From Deltaproteobacteria bacterium (GTDB lineage: Bacteria; Desulfobacterota; DSM-4660; Desulfatiglandales; Desulfatiglandaceae), in contig JABGPV010000034.1 of assembly GCA_018644785.1 (NCBI GenBank), positions 1-26,232 on the forward strand: DNA of 26,232 bases, written 5' to 3'. Of the stretch, positions 17,685 to 24,266 are shown in pieces (within the stretch, counting starts at the first letter, position 1; every line of letters starts with the position of its first letter). A program made the translations under genes and the position numbers. The notes below the pieces were generated by a model. It did not search any database. It saw only the letters and a program-made list of their open reading frames with translations, and was not told the origin of the DNA.

Positions 17685-18185
17685 ATGAGAGCAAAAGATT
17701 TCATCGTTTCGATTCTGTTGGGTTTAGCCATGACCGGAATGTTTCTGTCAGGATGCGCGTCCAAACACAAGAACCTTATCACCCCAAAGGGCGTTTCCAT
17801 CGAGGCCGTTCATTCTGAACGGGTCCACATTTCTAATTTGGCCGTATCCGAGGATGGCAATGAACTGGTCATCACCGGCAAGGTGCATCGTCGCAATCAA
17901 TCGATTTCAGGTTTGGGGCATGTTGATGTGACCATACAGGACTCTGCGGGCAATGTCATCGAGAGGGGTGATGTCCCCTACACCCCCACAACCCTTCCGA
18001 AGACGCCGGGGGCTCGAAAACACCGGGGCGCACGGTTTGAGGTGTGTTTTTCTCGGGTGCTTTCGGCAGGGAGCAAAATCCGGGTTGCGTATCACGCGAC
18101 GGCCAAGTCTGGGCGCAACGCGCCTGATTGTGAGCGCACCTTTCCCACCCAGAGCATGGAACGGGGAACTCTCCAACAGCCGTGA
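17685..18185 (+). CDS. Predicted outer/inner-membrane lipoprotein downstream of czcA
   Basis: A 166-residue protein of unknown family. The N-terminus has a lipoprotein signal with lipobox LSGC (Cys at about residue 24) and KHKN after it. The rest is strand-rich (VHISNLAVSEDGNELVITGKVHRR, GHVDVTIQDSAGNVI), suggesting a small beta-sandwich exposed to the periplasm. A strong GGGAGGGG lies upstream of the ATG. The gene starts 24 bp after czcA on the same strand, so it is probably the last gene of the metal-efflux operon and may support it. No specific function can be assigned. Confidence 0.65.
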   Translation: MRAKDFIVSILLGLAMTGMFLSGCASKHKNLITPKGVSIEAVHSERVHISNLAVSEDGNELVITGKVHRRNQSISGLGHVDVTIQDSAGNVIERGDVPYTPTTLPKTPGARKHRGARFEVCFSRVLSAGSKIRVAYHATAKSGRNAPDCERTFPTQSMERGTLQQP

Positions 18186-18283
18186 TTTTCACCCAAGGGA
18201 AAAGGAACAATTGGCATTGTTTGGCTAATTGAGCTCCAATGGGCTACCTGTATTGCTGAAAACCCGTTGATGCCATTACTTGG

Positions 18284-18402
18284 TACCAGTATTTCAGGCG
18301 TTGCATTTTTTTCTGGTGTCCATCTGGTCTATAGGTAGACATAATTCGCAATTGACAAAAATAAGCACAAGTATTATTATTACCAGTATTACGTATTACT
18401 GG
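18284..18402. promoter_or_regulatory. vapBC promoter and operator region with a distal half-site
   Basis: The 227 bp between the lipoprotein gene and vapB contain no other gene. TTGACA (18352-18357), 17 bp and TATTAT (18375-18380) form a strong promoter. Just downstream, 18383-18402 is a 20-bp palindrome with arms CCAGTA and TACTGG (one mismatched pair), probably the VapB operator. The word TACCAGTATT at 18381-18390 is repeated exactly 97 bp upstream at 18284-18293. Confidence 0.6.
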
Positions 18403-18412
18403 AGGTGCAATC

Positions 18413-18640
18413 ATGAGAGTTACCACAAAGGGCCAGGTTACAATTCCACAAGAAATTCGGGAAAAATTTGGAATAACCCCTGCTGTTGAAGTTGATTTTG
18501 TAGAAGAAAAAGACCGGATTTATTTGGTGAAAAGGGAAGGCGAACCTAAAAAAACATATAAATTCAGTAAATTGAGGGGAATAGCCAACGTTAAAATGAC
18601 AACTGATGAAATAATGGCCCTGACAAGAGGAAACAAATGA
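18413..18640 (+). CDS. vapB: AbrB/MazE-type antitoxin (VapB)
   Basis: A 75-residue protein with the swapped-hairpin AbrB fold at its N-terminus: MRVTTKGQVTIPQEIREKFGITPAVEVDFVEEKDRIYLVKR is the classic signature. The C-terminal tail (GIANVKMTTDEIMALTRGNK) is the toxin-wrapping segment with the usual TTDEIMALTR motif of VapB antitoxins. GGAGG lies seven bases upstream of the ATG. The stop overlaps the toxin start (ATGA). It neutralises VapC and should bind the palindrome just upstream. Confidence 0.9.
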   Translation: MRVTTKGQVTIPQEIREKFGITPAVEVDFVEEKDRIYLVKREGEPKKTYKFSKLRGIANVKMTTDEIMALTRGNK

Positions 18641-19041
18641 AAAGGGTCCTCGTTGATTCGAATGTTGTTTTGGATGTTTTCCTGAATGATCCGAAATGGG
18701 CAGATTGGTCTGAATCAAAACTGGACGAGTATGATCAATTGGGGATCTTGTATATCAACTCGATCGTTTATTCTGAAATCTCCATTGGCTTTGACCGGAT
18801 AGAGGATCTGGAATCTGCAATAGTTAGAGCTGGTTTCCAGATGTTGGAAATCCCCAAAGAGGCATTGTTTTTGGCCGGAAAAGCTTACCTTAAATACAAG
18901 AAAAGAAAGGGCACAAAAAGAACTCCGCTCCCGGATTTTTTTATTGGCGCACAGGCCGCCGTCCAAAATCTGGATTTAATTACGAGAGATGTCTCCCGAT
19001 ATCAATCGTATTTTCCAACTGTAAAATTGATATCTCCATAA
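18637..19041 (+). CDS. vapC: PIN-domain ribonuclease toxin (VapC)
   Basis: A 134-residue PIN-domain RNase. The acidic metal-binding residues are visible: Asp7 in VLVDSNVVLD, Glu47 in SIVYSEISIG, Asp100 in LPDFFIGAQA and Asp118 in ITRDVSRY. The length and order are standard for VapC, and all four acidic positions are present, so the enzyme is probably active. Its start overlaps the antitoxin stop (ATGA). The RNA target (often an initiator tRNA or rRNA loop in the family) cannot be told from the sequence. Confidence 0.9.
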   Translation: MKRVLVDSNVVLDVFLNDPKWADWSESKLDEYDQLGILYINSIVYSEISIGFDRIEDLESAIVRAGFQMLEIPKEALFLAGKAYLKYKKRKGTKRTPLPDFFIGAQAAVQNLDLITRDVSRYQSYFPTVKLISP

Positions 19042-19046
19042 AATTA

Positions 19047-19115
19047 GCCACAGACCCATACAGACAGACACAGACAAAGATATTCACAAAAAAAGCGTAA
19101 ATGTATTCCTGTGGT
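19047..19115 (+). repeat. CAGACA-rich segment bounded by CCACAG/CTGTGG
   Basis: The 160 bp after vapC have no gene. CCACAG (19048-19053) and its complement CTGTGG (19109-19114) flank a stretch with several CAGACA words. It resembles dispersed non-coding repeats seen in desulfobacterial genomes, but one copy in this window cannot establish that. Confidence 0.3.
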
Positions 19116-19204
19116 TAAAATTTTGATCTTCCTTACCTGACAATAAATCCTAGTTTTTCTCAAACACTATTTATAAAAAGCTTGATATTAATCCCCTTCT
19201 GGTG

Positions 19205-19237
19205 TTAGAGGAAGCTAAAAGTTTTGAACTCCTCTAA
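19205..19237. promoter_or_regulatory. Candidate DtxR-family operator (33-bp dyad)
   Basis: Arms TTAGAGGA (19205-19212) and TCCTCTAA (19230-19237), with AAAA-G-TTTT symmetric about the same centre. The dyad lies just before the DtxR-family gene. A related word (TTAGAGG...CTTCTAA) recurs in front of the feo remnant at 19925, which suggests recognition by the same regulator. Confidence 0.5.
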
Positions 19238-19252
19238 TTTATGGTGGGTTTT

Positions 19253-19834
19253 ATGGATAAGACGAAGATGGAAATTTCGGCGGAAAAGCCCCTGACCTCC
19301 GTAATGGAAGATTATCTGGAAGCTATTTTCGATCTGGATAAAGAAAAGAAAGTGGTCCGGGTTAAAGACATCGCCAAACGACTGGACGTAAAGATGCCCA
19401 CGGTGACCAGCATGCTCAAGACTTTGAGCAAGCGGGGGCTCGTTCACTACGAGAAATACGAGTACGTTGAGTTGAGCCATAAGGGTTCGGAATTGGGCGG
19501 TGAGGTGCACCGAAAGCACATGGTTCTGCGCAGGTTCTTGACCGATATCCTGAATATCGAGTTGAATACCGCCGATAAAGAGGCCTGCAAAATGGAACAT
19601 GCCCTCAGTGCCGGGACCCTCGACAGCATAACGGACTTTATGGCGTTTATTCAGGCTTGCCCCCGGGTGGGTGAGGATTGGCTCGAACGCTTCGAGGAAT
19701 ATCGGCGTGAACCGTGGAGTCCGGACAAGTGCGTTAAACAATCCGAACGATTTGCCTGTGAGTTCATGGAACGGACGGCATCCCTGAAACAAGATACTTC
19801 TTCACAGGAAGCGGAGTTAGAAAATGCCCCGTAA
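19253..19834 (+). CDS. DtxR-family metal-dependent repressor
   Basis: A 193-residue repressor (start at the second ATG, preceded by GGTGGG; the ATG at 19241 is possible). The winged helix is MEDYLEAIFDLDKEKKVVRVKDIAKRLDVKMPTVTSMLKTLSKRGLVHYEKY, the DtxR/MntR DNA-binding signature. The dimerisation/metal domain has EACKMEH, matching the Cys-x2-Glu-His primary site of iron-type DtxR (C102, E105, H106). H79 of the ancillary site has a counterpart (RKHM), whereas E83 and H98 appear replaced (R, D). No SH3 domain follows. It sits directly before feo-related genes, so an iron-responsive repressor of ferrous iron uptake is inferred. A dyad precedes the gene, consistent with autoregulation. Confidence 0.85.
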   Translation: MDKTKMEISAEKPLTSVMEDYLEAIFDLDKEKKVVRVKDIAKRLDVKMPTVTSMLKTLSKRGLVHYEKYEYVELSHKGSELGGEVHRKHMVLRRFLTDILNIELNTADKEACKMEHALSAGTLDSITDFMAFIQACPRVGEDWLERFEEYRREPWSPDKCVKQSERFACEFMERTASLKQDTSSQEAELENAP

Positions 19835-19914
19835 GGCTGCCAGATCGGGATATAACGTTGGATCATCGGCAAAACAGGTCTTGCCTTTCTGTTAAGGTGT
19901 GGGGCATTTTTTTT
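19821..19914 (+). terminator. Long-range stem with U-tract between dtxR-type gene and feo remnant
   Basis: AAAATGCCCC (19821-19830, inside the end of the repressor gene) is perfectly complementary to GGGGCATTTT (19901-19910), which continues into four more T. The 70-base loop contains a smaller stem, AACAG/CTGTT. This could be an intrinsic terminator or an attenuator for the downstream iron genes. Confidence 0.4.
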
Positions 19915-19941
19915 GGGGATAAAGTTAGAGGCTTCTAATAT
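19913..19941 (+). promoter_or_regulatory. Candidate feo promoter with DtxR-type box
   Basis: TTAGAGGCTTCTAA (19925-19938) is a near-perfect 14-bp palindrome. It overlaps a possible -10 TAATAT (19936-19941), 17 bp after TTGGGG. An AGGAGG follows at about 19962, so the original start region of a feo operon seems preserved. Confidence 0.45.
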
Positions 19942-19968
19942 GAAAGCATCAACCAAACATTAGGAGGG

Positions 19969-20616
19969 CCCTTAAAGGCGGGAACCATTATCCTGGGAAT
20001 TTCGATTATTCTCTGGGCCATGATGACGTTCTCGGGCCTGCCGGAGAAGGAAACAAAACGCTTTGAGCAAAAAAGAAAGGTCCTAATGGCTTCAGTTGAC
20101 AGCGCTGCTGTCGGAGAACTTGAAGCCGGCGACGATGATTCGGAGCTCTCTTAGGCGGCAGCGAAACTGAAGAGCCGGCTTTTGGCAGTTGATTCGGGAG
20201 AAGCCCAAGTCGCATTAAGGCACTCAATTGCGGGCCGGACCGGCACTACGCTGGAGCGTATAACAAGGTTTGCGGGTTTTGACTGGCGGACCAATATTGC
20301 CTTGGTGGGCGGCTTTGCGGCCAAGGAAGTGGTGGTGTCAACCCTCGGCACCGCATATTCCCTTGGAGAAGTCGACCCTGAAGACACCGGTTCGCTCTCC
20401 GAAAAACTGGCCAAATCGCCCGGATGGAGTCCGCTAACGGCCATGAGTTTGATCATATTTACAATTTTCTATGCGCCGTGTTTTGTTACGGTGGCATGTA
20501 TTTCAAAGGAAGCAGGGTCATGGAAATGGGGTGCTTTTTCAATAATCTTTAATACCGCTCTGGCATTTGGTTTATCCCTGGCGGTCTTTCAAATCGGTTC
20601 CTTGATGGTAAATTGA
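19969..20616 (+). pseudogene. feoB: Truncated feoB remnant (3' part) with in-frame TAG
   Basis: The C-terminal third of the FeoB ferrous-iron transporter. The frame reads LKAGTIILGISIILWAMMTFSGLPEKE, then a variable acidic segment, and after the TAG at 20152-20154 continues in the same frame to HSIAGRTG...GFDWRTNIALVGGFAAKEVVVSTLGTAYSLGEVDPED and two more membrane helices. These are hallmark FeoB C-terminal sequences. The GTPase domain, the first Gate repeat and feoA are missing: the upstream promoter and AGGAGG join directly to the mid-gene sequence at about 19968. A large internal deletion plus a nonsense codon therefore make it non-functional. The 144-residue open frame from 20182 could at most give a C-terminal fragment. 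Iron uptake would need another feoB elsewhere. Confidence 0.8.
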
Positions 20617-20640
20617 TCCGTTCACAAGGAGATGGAAGAA

Positions 20641-20850
20641 ATGGAAATGATCATTGTGATTCTGATAGTGGCGGTTGCTCTGCTGTACTTTATCCGATCT
20701 TTTGCAAAAAAAGTTAAAGGAGATAGCAATTGCGGCTGCGGGTGCGGATGTTCATGCGGTTCGGCAAGTACTGAATGCGAAATCCGGGAAAAGGAAGGAA
20801 CGCGAGAAGGGCTTTCTCATGATCAGCACAAATCAATTGAAAAACGCTAG
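20641..20850 (+). CDS. FeoB-associated Cys-rich membrane protein
   Basis: A 69-residue protein with one membrane helix (MEMIIVILIVAVALLYFIRSF) followed by a Cys/Gly cluster (CGCGCGCSCGSASTEC). This matches the small Cys-rich membrane proteins encoded next to feoB. The ATG at 20641 is preferred because AAGGAG lies nine bases upstream; the ATG at 20632 abuts that AAGGAG. It follows the feoB remnant by 24 bp. It is intact, although its presumed partner gene here is broken. The exact role in ferrous iron transport is unknown. Confidence 0.8.
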   Translation: MEMIIVILIVAVALLYFIRSFAKKVKGDSNCGCGCGCSCGSASTECEIREKEGTREGLSHDQHKSIEKR

Positions 20851-20865
20851 GGAGGATAGAGTTTC

Positions 20866-22002
20866 ATGAGCGTAAAGAATAAGACAGGCCTGGGTTGCCT
20901 GATGGCAATCCTTGGGATTTTTCTGATGGCAACCAATGGATTGGGTTACGAGATCAACGACAAATTCAGTATCGGGGGCATTATTGCCGGGATAGGTCAA
21001 TACCAGAGCATCAGCGATGCATCTCCGGACTACGAGAGTGAGGGGAGAGGTCTTGTTCTTTTTGAGCCCGAAATCAGTTTCACTCCCACCGAAAACGACG
21101 AACTCTTTGTCAAATTCGGGTTCGGGGCTGGAAACGGCCTGGATGGGGAAGGCCAGTCTCCTTTTATAATCGCCCCGTGGGGTGGAAATGTGCAGGATGA
21201 CTATAAGAACATCAACGGCCGGGATCGTGACTATCTGCTCACAGCCTGGTACAAACATACATTCAACTTCAGCGAGGATCACACCCTGGGGATTACCGGC
21301 GGTATTATCGACGCAACGGACTACATGGATGAAAATGCTTTTGCAAATGATGAGTACACTCAGTTCATGAATGCAGCGCTCGTGAACGGACCTAGCTCGT
21401 TTTTGCCGTCCTTTGACATTGGCGCCGCCATAGAGTGGGATATGGGTGCCTTTTCCGTAAGAGGCGTGACCATGGCCTTGGGTAGCAATGGTGAAAAAGA
21501 TCAGTTTGATGAGCCATATAATTTCTATGGGATGCAGTTCGGATACACAGTGGATTTTGGCTTGGGGGAAGGGAACTACAGACTGCTTTTGGACACCACG
21601 AGCAGCTCTTTCAGCAATGTGGCCGGCACGAAAAAAGAACGGATGAGCTCGGCCTTGATCTCCTTTGACCAGCAGTTGGGGGAGATCTTTGGGGCCTGGA
21701 TCCGGTTTGGCTGGCAGGATGACGAGGCGGCCATCGACTATGGGTCGATCTACTCGGGCGGCCTGAACATCAACGGTAACCTGTGGGGTCGCGACGCTGA
21801 CAACATCGGTATCGGTTATGCCCATTTGAGAGGCGGCAACCTGGACGTAAATCACACGGACGTATTCGAGGTTTACGGACGCTTTGCCTTAAACGATATC
21901 TTTGCCATTACGGGAGACGTGCAGTACATGAAGGATTCCATGGATATGGGCGACAGCCCTGACGGCTGGATTTTCGGGCTGCGCATGACGGCGGAATTTT
22001 AG
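20866..22002 (+). CDS. OprB-like outer-membrane porin
   Basis: A 378-residue outer-membrane beta-barrel protein. A signal peptide (ends near NGLGYEIN) is followed by alternating aromatic/Gly-rich strands. The C-terminal half resembles the OprB carbohydrate-porin family (YGMQFGYTVDFGLGEGNYRLLLDTT, ELIS-FDQQLGEIFGAWIRFGWQDDEAAIDY, ADNIGIGYAHL), and the last residue is Phe, the usual signal for barrel assembly. GGGAGG lies upstream of the ATG. Its position after feoB and the Cys-rich protein suggests it belongs to the same iron-regulated unit, perhaps as an entry pore. The substrate is unknown. Its stop codon is shared with the end of an inserted mobile element. Confidence 0.78.
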   Translation: MSVKNKTGLGCLMAILGIFLMATNGLGYEINDKFSIGGIIAGIGQYQSISDASPDYESEGRGLVLFEPEISFTPTENDELFVKFGFGAGNGLDGEGQSPFIIAPWGGNVQDDYKNINGRDRDYLLTAWYKHTFNFSEDHTLGITGGIIDATDYMDENAFANDEYTQFMNAALVNGPSSFLPSFDIGAAIEWDMGAFSVRGVTMALGSNGEKDQFDEPYNFYGMQFGYTVDFGLGEGNYRLLLDTTSSSFSNVAGTKKERMSSALISFDQQLGEIFGAWIRFGWQDDEAAIDYGSIYSGGLNINGNLWGRDADNIGIGYAHLRGGNLDVNHTDVFEVYGRFALNDIFAITGDVQYMKDSMDMGDSPDGWIFGLRMTAEF

Positions 22003-22159
22003 GGAACTGGAAGAAAATAATATACGCATATCGTGCAGAACTTTTGTTCGTATTCAAGGCGTGATAACATGTGCATAGCGAGCTATGTGCCTGTTGTCAC
22101 AACGTAGAAGACGGGCAAAAGGGCAAGCAGGATGCGCAGATTATTTTTTGGAAGTTCCC
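22002..22159. mobile_element. 158-bp fold-back MITE-like element with TTA target duplication
   Basis: The ends begin GGGAACT and end AGTTCCC. Both are flanked by TTA (21999-22001 and 22160-22162), a likely target-site duplication. The two halves are imperfectly complementary along nearly their whole length, including AATAAT/ATTATT and CGCAT/ATGCG near the ends. At the centre is a hairpin (GTGATAACA...CATAG, loop CGAG, CTATG...TGTTGTCAC). There is no open frame, so it would need a transposase supplied elsewhere. Confidence 0.62.
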
Positions 22160-22235
22160 TTAGCGTGTTTCAAATAGGCCTAAACTCTTCCTCCAGACCT
22201 GAAAAGACATGGACCGGCATCGTTGACCCGGTGGA

Positions 22236-23231
22236 TTAGGAATAAGAATCTTGAGCAGATTTGAGTTCAGCCAGGATTTCCTTTTTTAAGTCCTCCGGTT
22301 CCAAAACCTTTGCCTCACTGCCATAGGAAAGCACCCACCTTTTCACATCCCACCAACCCGATGTTTTCATGCTCAGAATGATCGATCCATCTTCCTGATC
22401 AACAATTTCCTGGTTTCTTGACCATTTCCGTTCATTAATATAGCGGGCCTGGTTCGCAGAAAACCAGATTCGGACCTTCACCGGGTCTCCGTAAACAATG
22501 TCAAATGCGGATTCCAAGAGTGCATCAGGATCTAAGTCTTCCGGGTATTCAAATGATTCCCCAGTCTTTTTGATGTTCTGAATCCTTTCAACCGCAAGGG
22601 TTCTGATATCTCCGAAAGTCGTTGTATTTACCAGGATGTAAAGCCCACCGTCGTTTTCAAAAAAATGAAGGGGGTCGATTTTAAAGGTTTTGACTTTGTC
22701 ATCGTAGAAGGAATGATAGGCGATATAACAGGTTTCTTTTTTCATGATGGCATCCATCAGTTGCCCGATAAGGTCTTCCTTGCCTGAATAATCCTTCACA
22801 AACTTGGATGCGGAGACAAACAAAGCCTTTATCCTATCAAGCTTCCCGAAGGCATCTCTCGGGAGAAACATAGAAAACTTTCCAAAAGCCGAGTTCGTGT
22901 GTTTTTCCAGTTCAGTGCCCTTCAAAAGACTTGCCTCGCTTCTGAGTAGATAAAGGGAAATGATCTCCAGTAGCGTGAGGTTGATATCCGGAACCTTCAT
23001 GTTGGGGAGTTTTTTCAGATAGGATTCCTCGAGTTTCCATCGCTTTTCTTTTTCAAAAGGGATCTTTTCGTCATAGACCGGAAACCCCAAATCCTCGATC
23101 ACCTCTTTCAATCTGTAAACTGATCTTCTATCCACCTCCAACTCGGTCCCCATCTGTTCAATGGTTGTTCCTTCCGGCTTTGACAGAATCTCAAGGGCTT
23201 TTAGAAGTTTAATCAGATTTTTTCCACGCAT
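22236..23231 (-). CDS. WYL-domain transcriptional regulator
   Basis: A 331-residue regulator. The N-terminal winged helix is RGKNLIKLLKALEILSKPEGTTIEQMGTELEVDRRSVYRLKEVIEDLGFPVYDE. The central/C-terminal part contains a WYL-type ligand domain (YIAYHSFYDDKVKTFKIDPLHFFENDGGLYILVNTTTFGDIRTLAVERI), and a WCX-like end follows (PVKVRIWFSANQARYINERKW...). The start at 23231 is chosen because AAAGGAAA lies upstream; a longer frame to 23306 would run through the intergenic inverted repeat. WYL proteins bind nucleic-acid-related ligands and often control defence loci (CapW, BrxR). It is divergent from the protease/AAA cassette with a perfect inverted repeat between them, so it probably represses that cassette and itself. 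Confidence 0.85.
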   Translation of the reverse strand: MRGKNLIKLLKALEILSKPEGTTIEQMGTELEVDRRSVYRLKEVIEDLGFPVYDEKIPFEKEKRWKLEESYLKKLPNMKVPDINLTLLEIISLYLLRSEASLLKGTELEKHTNSAFGKFSMFLPRDAFGKLDRIKALFVSASKFVKDYSGKEDLIGQLMDAIMKKETCYIAYHSFYDDKVKTFKIDPLHFFENDGGLYILVNTTTFGDIRTLAVERIQNIKKTGESFEYPEDLDPDALLESAFDIVYGDPVKVRIWFSANQARYINERKWSRNQEIVDQEDGSIILSMKTSGWWDVKRWVLSYGSEAKVLEPEDLKKEILAELKSAQDSYS

Positions 23232-23259
23232 GATATTTCCTTTTAATTTTTTTTCACGG

Positions 23260-23280
23260 CTGTGACCGGAAATGTCACAG
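23260..23280. promoter_or_regulatory. Perfect inverted repeat, candidate WYL operator
   Basis: CTGTGAC (23260-23266), 7 bp, GTCACAG (23274-23280), in the divergent region between the WYL gene and the protease gene. A related half-site, ATCACAGTGA, occurs at 23347-23356, immediately before the protease gene's Shine-Dalgarno sequence. Confidence 0.6.
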
Positions 23281-23371
23281 TTGGGGTGTAAAGGTGATGC
23301 TAACAATAAACAAGTGGCCGGGTCAAATAGAATTCAAACATTTAAAATCACAGTGAATGGAGGAAAAAATC

Positions 23372-23953
23372 ATGAGTGAAGGAAACGGGAAAAAAGAAAA
23401 GGGACTAAGCGATTATGGGATTATTTATTTATCGGGATCAATCGAGGATGGGGCTTCGGAAAGTGTCTGCAAAGAGATCATCGAATATAACATTTCCGGG
23501 AAAACCGACCATATTCAGATGATCATCAATTCATCAGGGGGGTCGTGTGCGGCGGGATTCGCAATAATAGATATCATGGAATGGTCCCGGATTCCCATCT
23601 ACACCACCGGAATCGGGATGATCGCTTCTATGGCCCTCCTGGTCTTCATGACGGGAACCAGGGGGCGACGTGTCATCACCCCGCGGACTTCAATGCTTTC
23701 CCACCGGTATTCATCCATAACCTGGGGTAACCACAGTCAGCTTCTGGCCACCCGGAAGGAGCAGGATTTGGAGCATGACCGGATCGTTGATCACTATTTG
23801 CGATATTCCGGAATAGAATCCAAAGAGGAATTGGAAAAATACCTTTTAAGAGACGTGGATACCTGGCTGGCCCCCGAAGAAGGCGTGAAGTTCGGCTTGG
23901 TAGACATGGTGGAACCCCTGAAACCCCACGTCAGCAGTGAAAGGAGGGGTTAG
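23372..23953 (+). CDS. ClpP-like serine protease
   Basis: A 193-residue protein of the ClpP/crotonase-fold serine peptidase family. IIYLSGSIEDGASESVCKEII, MIINSSGGSCAAGFAIIDIM (oxyanion-strand GGS) and TGIGMIASMALLVFMTG hold the nucleophile Ser (ASM motif). RTSMLSHRYSS carries the catalytic His, and RDVDTWLAPEEGVKFGLVDMV supplies the Asp (DTWLAPEE aligns with the DRFLSAPEA region of ClpP). All three triad residues are thus present and activity is likely. The ATG at 23372 is chosen for the GGAGG eight bases upstream. The sequence is quite diverged from housekeeping ClpP. It heads a cassette with a small unknown protein and an AAA+ ATPase, so it may be the protease half of a two-part machine. 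Confidence 0.85.
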   Translation: MSEGNGKKEKGLSDYGIIYLSGSIEDGASESVCKEIIEYNISGKTDHIQMIINSSGGSCAAGFAIIDIMEWSRIPIYTTGIGMIASMALLVFMTGTRGRRVITPRTSMLSHRYSSITWGNHSQLLATRKEQDLEHDRIVDHYLRYSGIESKEELEKYLLRDVDTWLAPEEGVKFGLVDMVEPLKPHVSSERRG

Positions 23954-23954
23954 T

Positions 23955-24245
23955 ATGGCTTTAACAGACATAAAACATATACCTGGAAATCAGGCCTTGC
24001 TGCCTCTGTCGAAATGCGATGATAAAGAGGCTTTCAAGGACAATATAGAACACCTTGAGGCTTTGGAGTACATATCAAGGCTCAGACTGGCCAGGGTCTA
24101 CCTCCTCGGCGGAAAGCCAATTAAGCAATCCCCGATGCCACGCCATAGACATGTTCAGATTAAGCAGTCCGAGGATCTACTGGGCCCGTCAGCTTTGTTG
24201 TTCCCTGAGGTTTCGGCAGGGGAAGTGACCCTTGATGAGATATAA
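23955..24245 (+). CDS. Small protein of unknown function between protease and AAA genes
   Basis: A 96-residue protein that I do not recognise. The ATG at 23955 has AAGGAGG seven bases upstream; the GTG at 23937 inside the previous gene is less likely. A central charged helix (DDKEAFKDNIEHLEALEYISRLRLARVYLLGG) is followed by a basic/His stretch (PMPRHRHVQIKQSE) and an acidic end. No membrane segment or signal is seen. It starts at the protease stop and is followed after six bases by the AAA gene frame, so all three are co-expressed. An adaptor or inhibitor role is possible but only inferred. Confidence 0.6.
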   Translation: MALTDIKHIPGNQALLPLSKCDDKEAFKDNIEHLEALEYISRLRLARVYLLGGKPIKQSPMPRHRHVQIKQSEDLLGPSALLFPEVSAGEVTLDEI

Positions 24246-24266
24246 ACCTCATTGAAACATTTGGAG

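Noticed and set aside
19047..19080. CAGACA repeats as a CRISPR or tandem repeat array
   Set aside because: The units are short, irregular and without spacers of constant size.
20152..20154. TAG in feoB as a pyrrolysine codon
   Set aside because: The gene also lacks its 5' two thirds, so simple decay explains the stop better; no pyrrolysine gene is in the window.
20833..21855. 340-codon open frame on the minus strand
   Set aside because: It is antisense to the porin gene, whose signal peptide, beta strands and terminal Phe support the plus strand.
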